Source of the DNA: Azohydromonas aeria
GTDB taxonomy: Bacteria > Pseudomonadota > Gammaproteobacteria > Burkholderiales > Burkholderiaceae_C
Assembly (NCBI RefSeq): GCF_009760915.1
Contig: NZ_VIDQ01000002.1
Location: forward strand, 62,001 to 126,000
Direction of reading: 5' to 3'
DNA length: 64,000 nucleotides
The position numbers were made by a program, and so were the translations under genes. This document shows positions 33,952 through 41,968 of this stretch, piece after piece. The first letter of the stretch is position 1; each line of letters starts with the position of its first letter. The notes under the pieces were generated by a model, which was not told where the DNA came from, did no database searches, and saw only the letters and a program-made list of their open reading frames with translations.

Positions 33952-35478
33952 ATGCCATCGACATCATCACGGCGTCACCGCCAGGCACCCGCCAGCCGTC
34001 CTGCGGCCATGCGGCTGGCCGTTGCCGCAGCAACGCTTCTGGCGCTGCAGTCCCTGCCGGTCGCGGCCTTCCAGCGCGCCGACGGCTCAGCAGCGCAGGC
34101 CTCGGCCAGCGAGCCGGCCAGCGACCGCCTGATCGTGCGCTACCACAGCGCCGCCGGCGCCAGCACGCCCTCGACGGCGGCCCAGGCTCGTGCCCGCGCC
34201 GCCGTGCAGCCCTATGGCGTCCAGGTGCAGCACCTGCGCGCCACGGCCAACGGCGCCCATGTCTTCAAGCTGGATCGGCCGGTGCCGCTGACCACGCTGG
34301 AGCAGATGGCGCAGACGCTGCGCAACGGCGACGCCGACGTGGAATATGCCGAGCCCGACCTGATCATGCGGCCGCAGTACACGCCTACCGACAGCCGCTA
34401 TGCCCAGCAGTGGGACCTGTTCGAAACCACTGCCGGCATGAACCTGCCCACCGCCTGGGACAAGTCCACCGGCGCCGGCGTGGTCGTGGCCGTCATCGAC
34501 ACCGGCGTGCGCCCGCATGCCGACCTCAAGGCCAACCTGCTGGCGGGCTACGACTTCGTCACCAACACCACCACGGCCAACGACGGCGGCGGGCGCGACG
34601 CGGACCCCGCCGATCCTGGCGACTGGACCACCGCCGGGCTGTGCTACAGCGGCTCGGCCGCCAGCAGCAGCTGGCACGGCACGCACGTGGCAGGCACCAT
34701 TGCGGCCGTCACCGGCAACGCCGTGGGCGTGGCCGGCGTGGCCTTCGGCGCCAAGGTCTTGCCGGTGCGCGCGCTGGGGCGCTGCGGCGGCTACACCTCC
34801 GACATCGCAGACGCCATGGTCTGGGCCGCGGGCGGAAGCGTCGCGGGCGTGCCGGCCAATGCGAATCCGGCCCGGGTGCTCAACCTGTCGCTGGGCGGCA
34901 GCGGCAGTTGCGGTGTCACCTACCAGAACGCCATCAACGCCGCACGCGCCAGGGGCGCGGTCGTGGTCGTGGCCGCGGGCAACGCCAACACCAATGCCAC
35001 CGGCTCCGTGCCGGCCAACTGCACGGGGGTGGTGACGGTGGCGGCGGTGAACCGCAGCGGCGGCAAGGCGTCGTACTCCAACTACGGCGCCGTCGTGGAC
35101 CTGGCCGCACCCGGCGGCGACAGCGGCGCGGGCATCCTGTCCACGCTGAACGCCGGCACCACCACGCCGGGTGCCGACAGCTACGCCGCTTACATGGGTA
35201 CCTCCATGGCCACGCCGCACGTGGCCGGTGTGGCGGCGCTGATGCTCTCGCGCAACCCGAGCCTGACGCCTGACGAGGTTGAAGCGCGCCTGAAGGCGTC
35301 GGTACGGCCTTTCCCGGCCGCGTGCAGCCAATGCGGCACCGGCCTGCTGGACGCCAACATGGCCGTGGACGCCGCCGTGACGGCTTCCGCCACCGTCGTG
35401 GCCAGCACCGTATCCACATCGTCCCCGGCGACCACGTCAACGACCTCGGCCGCGGGAGTCAACCGCAGGATGCGCTGA
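33952..35478 (+). CDS. Secreted subtilisin-like serine protease (S8 family)
   Basis: This is an exported endopeptidase of 508 residues. It has a signal peptide (AAMRLAVAAATLLALQSLPVAAF) and an inhibitor-I9-like prodomain (DRLIVRYHS to DVEYAEPD). The catalytic triad lies in VIDTGVRP (Asp183), HGTHVAGT (His242) and GTSMATPH (Ser418), with the oxyanion Asn in AAGNANTNA. The start at 33952 follows AAGGGAG by four bases; earlier in-frame ATGs lack this. A Thr/Ser-rich tail of about 40 residues ends the protein. It lies 135 bp after gspD and is a plausible substrate of type II secretion. Paired cysteines (for example in CSQCGTG) suggest disulfides formed in the periplasm. Confidence 0.92.
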   Translation: MPSTSSRRHRQAPASRPAAMRLAVAAATLLALQSLPVAAFQRADGSAAQASASEPASDRLIVRYHSAAGASTPSTAAQARARAAVQPYGVQVQHLRATANGAHVFKLDRPVPLTTLEQMAQTLRNGDADVEYAEPDLIMRPQYTPTDSRYAQQWDLFETTAGMNLPTAWDKSTGAGVVVAVIDTGVRPHADLKANLLAGYDFVTNTTTANDGGGRDADPADPGDWTTAGLCYSGSAASSSWHGTHVAGTIAAVTGNAVGVAGVAFGAKVLPVRALGRCGGYTSDIADAMVWAAGGSVAGVPANANPARVLNLSLGGSGSCGVTYQNAINAARARGAVVVVAAGNANTNATGSVPANCTGVVTVAAVNRSGGKASYSNYGAVVDLAAPGGDSGAGILSTLNAGTTTPGADSYAAYMGTSMATPHVAGVAALMLSRNPSLTPDEVEARLKASVRPFPAACSQCGTGLLDANMAVDAAVTASATVVASTVSTSSPATTSTTSAAGVNRRMR

Positions 35479-35923
35479 CACGCGCGGTCCGGCCCGCATC
35501 GAGCAGGCGCTGGTATTTCCGCGCCTGCCGCTCGATCCATTCGAGCTGCCCGGCGTGGAACTCCTCGCCGGCTTCGCGCGCCTGGCGTTTCCAGGCCGCG
35601 ACGATGCCCGCGCCGATGCCGGGATAGGACAGGCGCTGCAAACGGCGCAGCGCCTGCAGCTCCATCTCCACGCACAGCGCCACCTCGTGCCACGCGTCGA
35701 AGCTGCGCCGCGCCGAGGCGATGAAGGCGCTACTCAGGGGCCATTGCGGGCCGAAATCCAGGGACTGCAGCCGCAGCCAGCCGGCAGCCTCGCACCGCAT
35801 GGCGCGGCGCTGCTGCGCCGTGTCGTCGGGCCAGTTCTCCTTCGCGCGGTGCGCGATCTCGTCGAGCACATCGTCCGGCACGGGAGCAGGCTGCGGGACG
35901 GTATGGGGGCGAGGCAAGGCCAT
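35459..35923 (-). CDS. Hypothetical protein
   Basis: I do not recognise this 154-residue protein. It is soluble, rich in Ala, Arg, Trp and Glu, and predicted helical (IAHRAKENWPDDTAQQRRAM, EMELQALRRLQRL, GQLEWIERQARKYQRLL), with no signal peptide. The ATG at 35923 has AGGGAG nine bases upstream; a GTG ten codons earlier is less likely. Its 3' end overlaps the convergent protease gene by 20 bp. It lies downstream of the EF-hand gene on the same strand. Confidence 0.6.
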   Translation of the reverse strand: MALPRPHTVPQPAPVPDDVLDEIAHRAKENWPDDTAQQRRAMRCEAAGWLRLQSLDFGPQWPLSSAFIASARRSFDAWHEVALCVEMELQALRRLQRLSYPGIGAGIVAAWKRQAREAGEEFHAGQLEWIERQARKYQRLLDAGRTARVSASCG

Positions 35924-36072
35924 GGGCACGGGCTCCCTGAAGGCCGGGTTCACGGGCGTGTGAAGAAAAGGACCCGCATGCGCGGTACGCCGGGAGACGG
36001 GTGGGGATGAGGGAGGGGAGTGGACATCCGCCCCGCGGCATGCGGGCTGTAAAGCGTGGCGACCGCGCCGCC

Positions 36073-36903
36073 TCAGGCGCTGACGTTGAGTTGCGAGCCC
36101 GAAGCGGCTTGCGCCCCTGCGGCACCGGCGCTGGCGTACTGGTGCAGCATCCAGTTCACGAGCTTGGCGGCCTGCTCTTCGAGCGCACCGTCCTGGCTGC
36201 CGGCGGAGGTCGACGACGAGGATGAAGACGAGGCGGCGACAGCGGCGGGCGTGGACGAGGACGTGCCCGCCGCCGACTGCAGCGCCTGGCTCATCGCGTC
36301 CTTCAGCGAGGACAGCTCGGTGCCGTCAAGCGTACCGTCGCCGTTGCCATCGACCGCCTTGAGCAGGTCCTGCACCATGTCCTGCAGCTCGCCGGCGGCC
36401 TGTTCTTGGGCCGAGACGACGCCGTCGCGGTTGGTGTCGAGCGGGTCGTAGGTGGTAGTGGTGGTGCCGGTGCTGCTGCCGGCGCTGGTGCTGCCGTCGG
36501 CGCCTTCTTCGGGCGGCGGGGGCGGCATGCCGCCGCTTTGCGGGCCGCCGTCCGTGCCGCGCTGCTGGGCGAATTCGAGCGTGGAGCCAGGCTTGGGCAT
36601 GAGAGACTTCACGGCCGCGTCGAGCTCGGTGGCGTCGAGACTGCCGTTGGTGTCGCCGTCCAGCGACGCGAAGTCCACGGTGCTGGTGCTGGTGCTTGTG
36701 CTGCTGCCGGTGCTGGTGGTGCCGCTCGTGGCGCCAGGGCGATGCGCCAGCAGCTTCTGCAGCTCGGTGGCGTCCACGCCGCCGCTGCCGTCGGTGTCCG
36801 CACGCTGCAGCAGCTCCTCCTTGGTAGGCGGCTGGCGGCGCTGCTGCACGCTGCCCCAGGCGGCGCTGCCGGCGCTGCCGCTGCTGATCGCTCCGATGCT
36901 CAT
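36073..36903 (-). CDS. EF-hand calcium-binding protein
   Basis: This 276-residue protein has four EF-hand loops: residues 36-47 (DTDGSGGVDATE), 82-93 (DGDTNGSLDATE), 156-167 (DTNRDGVVSAQE) and 185-196 (DGNGDGTLDGTE). All have acidic residues at positions 1, 3 and 12, so calcium binding is likely. Linkers are extremely Ser/Thr/Gly-rich, with a PPPPPEE stretch. The Ser/Gly-rich N-terminus MSIGAISSGSAGSAAWG lacks a classical signal peptide. Similar proteins are sometimes labelled XopAW-like calcium-binding effectors, but no type III genes are seen here. An AGGAAGGAAG ribosome site precedes the ATG at 36903. It lies 146 bp downstream of a histidine kinase gene. Confidence 0.85.
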   Translation of the reverse strand: MSIGAISSGSAGSAAWGSVQQRRQPPTKEELLQRADTDGSGGVDATELQKLLAHRPGATSGTTSTGSSTSTSTSTVDFASLDGDTNGSLDATELDAAVKSLMPKPGSTLEFAQQRGTDGGPQSGGMPPPPPEEGADGSTSAGSSTGTTTTTYDPLDTNRDGVVSAQEQAAGELQDMVQDLLKAVDGNGDGTLDGTELSSLKDAMSQALQSAAGTSSSTPAAVAASSSSSSSTSAGSQDGALEEQAAKLVNWMLHQYASAGAAGAQAASGSQLNVSA

Positions 36904-37049
36904 GGTCGCTTCCTTCCTGCGGTAAACCTGGCCGCCGTCCCCGTCGTGCAGCCTCGGAAGGCATTCTGAAAAACCTGCGTGTGCGCCGCATTGCCTGCGT
37001 GTGTCGGCGCCGATACACGAGCGCCGGAGCTGGAGATCGGTGTCGGCTC

Positions 37050-38207
37050 TCAGGCCGCCGGCAGCCGCACCTCGGCGCGCAGCCCGCGGCCAGCGCGGTT
37101 CACCAGCGTCAGCTGGCCACCCTGGCGCCGCACCAGGTCGTGCGCGATGTAGAGGCCCAGTCCGAGCCCGGCGCGGTGGTGGCGGCGCGGGTCGGCGCCC
37201 AGCTGCACGAAGGGGTCCAGCGCCGCCTGCAGCCGCTCCTCGGGGATGCCCGGGCCGTCGTCGTCCACGCTCAGGCATACCCAGCCGGGCTCGGTCCGCA
37301 GCGAAAGCAGAACCTGCGTGCCGTGGCGCAGCGCGTTGTCGAGCAGGTTGTCGAGGACCCGGCGCAACGCCGCGGGCTGCACCCGAGCGGTAGCGCCTTC
37401 GCCCTCGCAGCGCACGGCGCCGCCCTGCTCGGCGCGGTCGTCGGCCACGGCCATTGCCAATGCCAGCAGGTCGGTGGCACGCAGCGGCTCCTGGGCCTGC
37501 TCGCTGCGCACCAGCTCCAGCGCCGACTCCACCAGCGCGTCGATCTCCCGCACGTCGGCGATGCAGCGCCGCGCCAGGGGCACGTCCTCTTCCAGCCGCT
37601 CCAGCCGCAACCGCAGCCGCGTCAGCGGCGTGCGCACGTCGTGCGACACCGCCGCCATGAGGAGGGTGCGGGCGCGGAACTGCTGCTGCAGCTGCCGCGC
37701 CATGGCGTTGAAGACCTGCGCCGCCTCGCGCACCTCGGCCGTGCCGCCGGTCTCGTCCAGCGCGGGCACGGAGCCGTCTTCGCGCAGGGCCGGGCCCAGC
37801 TGCCGGGCGGCGTCGGCCAGGCGCCGCATCGGCGCCGTGACCCAGCGCGCGCCCCACCAGGCCGCCAGCGCGATGACGAGCAGCCGCACGCCGTAGTCCA
37901 GCAGCAGCGCCGGCGTGGGCAGGCCGTCGGCGCGCGGGCGTGGCAGCGGGGGCAGGTCCGCGTCATCCGCTTCGTCCGCGTCGGGTGCGGGCACCGGCCG
38001 CATCAGTTCCGTGTCCGGCACGCCCGGCGTGGGCGGCAGCGAGGGCAAGGTGGGCAGCGGCAGCGCGCGCGGCGGCATGGTCGCCGGCAGTGGCGGCCTC
38101 TGCCACAGCATCACCGCCGCGAAGGCCGCGAGGTGGCTGAGCACCAGCGCGGCCCACATCAGCACGAAGAGACGCTTGAACAGCGAGTCGTGCAGCCAGC
38201 GCTTCAC
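37050..38207 (-). CDS. Two-component sensor histidine kinase
   Basis: This is an inner-membrane sensor kinase of 385 residues starting at a GTG (38207) that overlaps the regulator stop (GTGA). TM1 is about residues 12-35, followed by a periplasmic loop (about 36-103) rich in proline and with the acidic patch PDADEADDADL, then TM2 at about 104-120. The cytoplasm holds HAMP-like sequence, the H-box AAVSHDVRTPLTRL (His189), N-box LDNLLDNALRHG, and G-boxes DDDGPGIP and GLGLGLY. It phosphorylates the partner OmpR-type regulator. The acidic loop could sense cations, which is notable next to the EF-hand gene, but the signal is unknown. Confidence 0.9.
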   Translation of the reverse strand: MKRWLHDSLFKRLFVLMWAALVLSHLAAFAAVMLWQRPPLPATMPPRALPLPTLPSLPPTPGVPDTELMRPVPAPDADEADDADLPPLPRPRADGLPTPALLLDYGVRLLVIALAAWWGARWVTAPMRRLADAARQLGPALREDGSVPALDETGGTAEVREAAQVFNAMARQLQQQFRARTLLMAAVSHDVRTPLTRLRLRLERLEEDVPLARRCIADVREIDALVESALELVRSEQAQEPLRATDLLALAMAVADDRAEQGGAVRCEGEGATARVQPAALRRVLDNLLDNALRHGTQVLLSLRTEPGWVCLSVDDDGPGIPEERLQAALDPFVQLGADPRRHHRAGLGLGLYIAHDLVRRQGGQLTLVNRAGRGLRAEVRLPAA

Positions 38208-38917
38208 GGTTGCACCTGCGTGTCGAAGAGGTAGCCCTCGCCGCGCACGGTGCGGATGAGCCGCGGCTCCGGCGGCGTGTCGCCCAGCTTCTGGCGCAGG
38301 CGCGACACGCCCAGGTCGACGCTGCGCGCGTTGGCCTCCACGCCGGGCACGCGGGTGAGCTCGATGAGCTGCTCGCGCGTGAGCACCCGCCCCGCATGCG
38401 CCGTGAAGGCCGACAGCAGCCGGAACTCCGCCGCCGACAGCGCCACCACCACGCCCTGCGGCGACAGCAGCTCGCGGCGCAGCCGGTCGAAGCGCCAGCC
38501 GTCGAAGGCCAGTGTGCCCGCGGCCTCGGCGGCCGGCGCGCCGCCGCCACTCTCGCGCCGGCTGCGGCGCAGCACGGCGTGGATGCGCGCCACGAGCTCG
38601 CGCGGCTCGAAGGGCTTGCCGACGTAGTCGTCGGCGCCCAGCTCCAGGCCGAGCACGCGGCTGACCGGGTCGCCCTGGGCGGTGAGCATGATCACGGGCA
38701 GGCCCGGGTCGCGCACGACCTGGCGGCACAGCTCCAGCCCGTCCTCGCCGGGCAGCATCACGTCGAGCAGCACCACGTCGAAGCGCGCCTCGGCCAGCGC
38801 GCGGCGCATCCCAGCCCCGTCCTCGGCCGTGCGCACGGCCATGCCGTAGCGTTCCAGGTAGGCCTGCACGGCCAGGCGAATTTCAAGGTCATCGTCGACC
38901 AGCAGGCAATGGATCAC
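38204..38917 (-). CDS. OmpR-family response regulator
   Basis: This is a 237-residue DNA-binding response regulator. The receiver domain has acidic residues DDD (8-10), the phosphoacceptor Asp52 in VVLLDVMLPGEDG and Lys in YVGKPFEPREL. The C-terminal winged helix ends in IRTVRGEGYLFD. It is co-translated with the histidine kinase by a four-base overlap. The 235-bp region upstream contains no clear gene and should carry its promoter. Likely targets are the adjacent EF-hand gene or envelope genes, by proximity only. Confidence 0.93.
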   Translation of the reverse strand: MIHCLLVDDDLEIRLAVQAYLERYGMAVRTAEDGAGMRRALAEARFDVVLLDVMLPGEDGLELCRQVVRDPGLPVIMLTAQGDPVSRVLGLELGADDYVGKPFEPRELVARIHAVLRRSRRESGGGAPAAEAAGTLAFDGWRFDRLRRELLSPQGVVVALSAAEFRLLSAFTAHAGRVLTREQLIELTRVPGVEANARSVDLGVSRLRQKLGDTPPEPRLIRTVRGEGYLFDTQVQP

Positions 38918-39152
38918 GGCACGCGGCGCCCGCCCCCGGGCGCATCAGGGCAAAGGCGCGGATTGTGTTTGGCTCTCATTGCCGGCGCGTTGCTGGCAAG
39001 GCCGGAACCGTGACGTACCTTGCATGGCAGCGCGACGCCGCCACGCTCGCCCTCGACCAAGCGTGGCAGGGTTGCCTTCTGCGTCTCCTGGACCAGGACT
39101 CGCAGGCCGCTGCCTGACAGGTGTGCTCTGGCGTGGGCGGACGTCGCCCGCC

Positions 39153-40490
39153 TCACCGCATCTGGAACAATTCCTGATGAAACTGCCGCGCCGGCAGCCC
39201 GTTGGCCAACAGATCCTTGCGCACTGCCTGGCCAAAGGCGGCCGGGCCGCAGAACCACACGCTCGCCTCACGCCACTGCGGCACCGCTGCACGCAGGCGT
39301 TCGCCATCCAGCCGGCCATCCCGCTCGTCAACCAGTACGTGCAGCCGCACGCCCGCCGCCCGGGCATCGGTCCGGAGCTTTTCAATGACAGCCGGCTCGA
39401 ACACCGCCGTGCTGTGGAACAGGTCAATGTCCGCGCTGCCGCCTTCCGCCGCCAGCTGCTTCATGCGCGCGACGAAGGGCGTGATGCCGATGCCCGCGCC
39501 GATCCAGATCTGGCGCGGCTGGGTGTCCCCGAAATCGAAACAGCCGTAGGGCCCTTCCACCATGACCGGCATGCCCACCTTCAGCCGCTCGCGCAGCCGG
39601 CCGGTGTGGTCGCCCAGCGCCTTGGTGATGAAGGTCAGTCGCTGCTCCAGCGGGTCCCAGGCCGACGCGATGGTGTAGGGATGGGCGCCCTCGCGCGGGT
39701 CCGAGGTGGCAAAGGCAAACTGACCGGCCGCGTGGCCCGGCCAGCCCGGCTGCAGCCGGATGCGCGACTCCAGCACCCGCAGCGCCGGGTGCCATTCCAG
39801 GCCGTCGACGACGCCGGCCACCTTGCGCCTCGCCCCAATGCGCCCGGCCAAGGCCAGCACCGCCGCCGTGCTGCCACCCACGAGAAGCACCGCCACCAGC
39901 CAGCCCACCGGCTGGCGCCAGTACTCGAACTTCACGAGCACCAGCGCGTGCCAGGCGAGCACCAGATAGGCCAGCGCCAGCCACTTGTGCGTCTGCCTGA
40001 AGAGGTGATACGGGAAGCGCTTCACCAGCGTCAGCACCATCAGCAGTGCCGCGGCGTAGAAGGCCCACAGACCTACCTGTTCAGCCAGGCCGCGCTGGCT
40101 GCGCAGGAAACCCTCCACCAGGCCCAGCGTGGCCGGGTCGGGGCGGGGACCGCGCGGCGGACGCACCAGCCAACCCCAGCCCACCATCCATTTCGTGCCC
40201 TGCCCGACCCACCAGTGCAGCACCGACGTCACCAGCGCCGTGATGCCCAGCCACTTGTGCAGCCGGTAGAGCTTGTCGAGCCCGTCCAGGTGCGGCTCCA
40301 GCCATTTCGGGCGCAGGGCCAGCAGCATCGCCACGCTCATCGCCCCGATGGCGATGATGCCGCTGAGCTGCATGAACACCGTGCGGAAGCGGAAGTAGGT
40401 AAGGGGCTGCGGGAACAGGTTGTCGGCCAGCAGCCAGGCGGCGGCGAGTGCGGCCAGGATCACGGCCAGCGCGTACTTGATGCGGTTCAT
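39153..40490 (-). CDS. Ferric reductase-like flavocytochrome (ferredoxin reductase family)
   Basis: This is a 445-residue integral membrane oxidoreductase. The N-terminal half has about six transmembrane helices with haem-ligand-type histidines (RLHKWLGITALVTSVLHWW; FRQTHKWLALAYLVLAWHA). The C-terminal half is a cytosolic FAD/NAD(P) reductase module with HPYTIAS, VEGPYG and IWIGAGIGITPFVARM and a final WFCGPAAFG. It should pass electrons from NAD(P)H through FAD and haem, classically to ferric iron or oxygen. The ATG at 40490 gives MNRIKYALAVILA. It stands between the RND efflux operon and the two-component system with no obvious regulatory partner. The physiological acceptor is unknown. Confidence 0.87.
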   Translation of the reverse strand: MNRIKYALAVILAALAAAWLLADNLFPQPLTYFRFRTVFMQLSGIIAIGAMSVAMLLALRPKWLEPHLDGLDKLYRLHKWLGITALVTSVLHWWVGQGTKWMVGWGWLVRPPRGPRPDPATLGLVEGFLRSQRGLAEQVGLWAFYAAALLMVLTLVKRFPYHLFRQTHKWLALAYLVLAWHALVLVKFEYWRQPVGWLVAVLLVGGSTAAVLALAGRIGARRKVAGVVDGLEWHPALRVLESRIRLQPGWPGHAAGQFAFATSDPREGAHPYTIASAWDPLEQRLTFITKALGDHTGRLRERLKVGMPVMVEGPYGCFDFGDTQPRQIWIGAGIGITPFVARMKQLAAEGGSADIDLFHSTAVFEPAVIEKLRTDARAAGVRLHVLVDERDGRLDGERLRAAVPQWREASVWFCGPAAFGQAVRKDLLANGLPARQFHQELFQMR

Positions 40491-40549
40491 GGGTTCACAC
40501 GACCAGGCATGGGGAAAAAAAGCGGGCAGGGGCGCAAGCCATTGGGCCT

Positions 40550-41968
40550 TCACGCTCCGCCCAGTGCCTTGAACAGCGTCAGGCGGTTGCCCTGCTCGGC
40601 AAGGCGCAGCGACACCAGCTCCTGTTGCGCCGACCACAGCGTGCGCTGCGCGTCAAGCACCGCCAGCGCGCTTTCCGCACCCAGGCGCCGGCGCTCGGTA
40701 ACCAAGCGCAGGCTGGTGGCATAGGCCTCGACCAGAGCCTGTTGCGCCGCCAAGCGCTGCCCCAGGCTGGCCCGTTCGGCCAGTGTGTCGGCCACCTCGC
40801 GAAAGGCGGTCTGGATGGCCTTGTCATAGCTGGCCAGTCCGGCTTGCTGCTGCGCCTGGGCGTAGTCCAGCGCCCCTTGCCGCGCGCCGCCGTCGAAGAT
40901 GGGCAGCGCCAAGCTCGGGATGAAGCTCCAGGCGCCGCTGCCCGCGGCAAAGAGGCCGCCCAGCGTGGCGCTGGCCGTCCCGGCGGCGGCCGTGAGCGAC
41001 AGCGTAGGGAAGAAGGCGGCGCGTGCCGCTGCCACGTCGGCGTCTGCTGCGCGCAGCGACAACTCGGCCGCCCGCACGTCGGGGCGACGCAGCAGCATGG
41101 TCGAAGGCAGCCCCGCCGGCACGGCCACCAGCGCCGCGGCGCCGTCCACGCCGGCCTGCGCCTGGTCACCTGCTTCAGGCAGCAGCGCCACCGGCGGCTC
41201 GGCGCCCAGCAGCAGGCGCAGCGCGTTGAGGTCCTGTGCAAGCTGCTGCGCCACCTGGGCCGAGGTGCCGCGCGCGGCCTGCACCGCCGCTTCGGCCGTG
41301 GCCACGTCCAGCGGCGACACCGCGCCCAGCGCCTGGCGGCGCTGCGTCAGCGCCAGGCTCTGCTCGCGGCTGTCCAGCGTCTGCCGCGCCAGCGCTTCGA
41401 GCTGCCGGTCCGCCGCCAGCGTGAGCCAGGCTTGGCCGACCTCCGCCACCAGCGCTGACTGCACGCCGATTTGCGTCTGCTCGGTGGACAGGTAGCTGGC
41501 CAGCGCCGCGTCGCGCAGGCTCGCCAGCCGGCCCCACAGGTCCAGCTCCCAGGCCGTCGTGCCCAGCGAGGCGCTGACCTGCCGGGTCGTCTTGCCCAGG
41601 CTGTGCGAAGCCGTGCTGCCGACACCGGCGCTGACGGTGGGTGCCCGCGCCGCGTCGTTGATGCGGTATTGAGCACGCGCCGCCTGCACGTTGGCGGCCG
41701 CCATGCGCAGGTCGCGGTTGTTGACAAGCGCCAGCTCGATGAGCTGCGCCAGGCGCGCGTCGCTCACCAGCGAGCGCCATTCCAGCGCGGCATCCGCGCG
41801 CAGCGGCGTGCCGGGCGTGCCGGCCACGTCGCCCGCGGTCAGCGTGGCCGGCACGGGCAGCGCCGCACCGGTGCCGGACGACGGCGCCACGGTGCTGGCG
41901 CAGCCGGCAAGCAGCGCCGCCGCCACGGCCAGGCCCAGGACACGGGGCTTGAGCATGAAGGCCTTCAT
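40550..41968 (-). CDS. RND efflux outer-membrane lipoprotein (NodT/OprM family)
   Basis: This is the outer-membrane channel of a tripartite efflux pump, 472 residues. It has a type II signal peptide ending AALLAGC, ALEWRSLVSDARLAQLIELAL, the conserved TAWELDLWGRLASLRDAAL, LLRRPDVRAAEL and the final ALGGA helix. The ATG overlaps the last base of the pump gene stop (TGATG), so the two are translationally coupled. Together with the AcrB-like and AcrA-like genes it forms a complete export system. Confidence 0.93.
   Translation of the reverse strand: MKAFMLKPRVLGLAVAAALLAGCASTVAPSSGTGAALPVPATLTAGDVAGTPGTPLRADAALEWRSLVSDARLAQLIELALVNNRDLRMAAANVQAARAQYRINDAARAPTVSAGVGSTASHSLGKTTRQVSASLGTTAWELDLWGRLASLRDAALASYLSTEQTQIGVQSALVAEVGQAWLTLAADRQLEALARQTLDSREQSLALTQRRQALGAVSPLDVATAEAAVQAARGTSAQVAQQLAQDLNALRLLLGAEPPVALLPEAGDQAQAGVDGAAALVAVPAGLPSTMLLRRPDVRAAELSLRAADADVAAARAAFFPTLSLTAAAGTASATLGGLFAAGSGAWSFIPSLALPIFDGGARQGALDYAQAQQQAGLASYDKAIQTAFREVADTLAERASLGQRLAAQQALVEAYATSLRLVTERRRLGAESALAVLDAQRTLWSAQQELVSLRLAEQGNRLTLFKALGGA

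Noticed and set aside
36904-37857. Upstream in-frame extension of the EF-hand gene through the kinase gene
   Set aside because: The extension is a shifted reading of the kinase gene; the ATG at 36903 has a clear ribosome site.
39010-39117. Plus-strand 35-codon open frame starting with GTG (MTYLAWQRDAATLALDQ...)
   Set aside because: Reasonable codons but too short, no homology recognised, and no firm Shine-Dalgarno; could be chance or a remnant.
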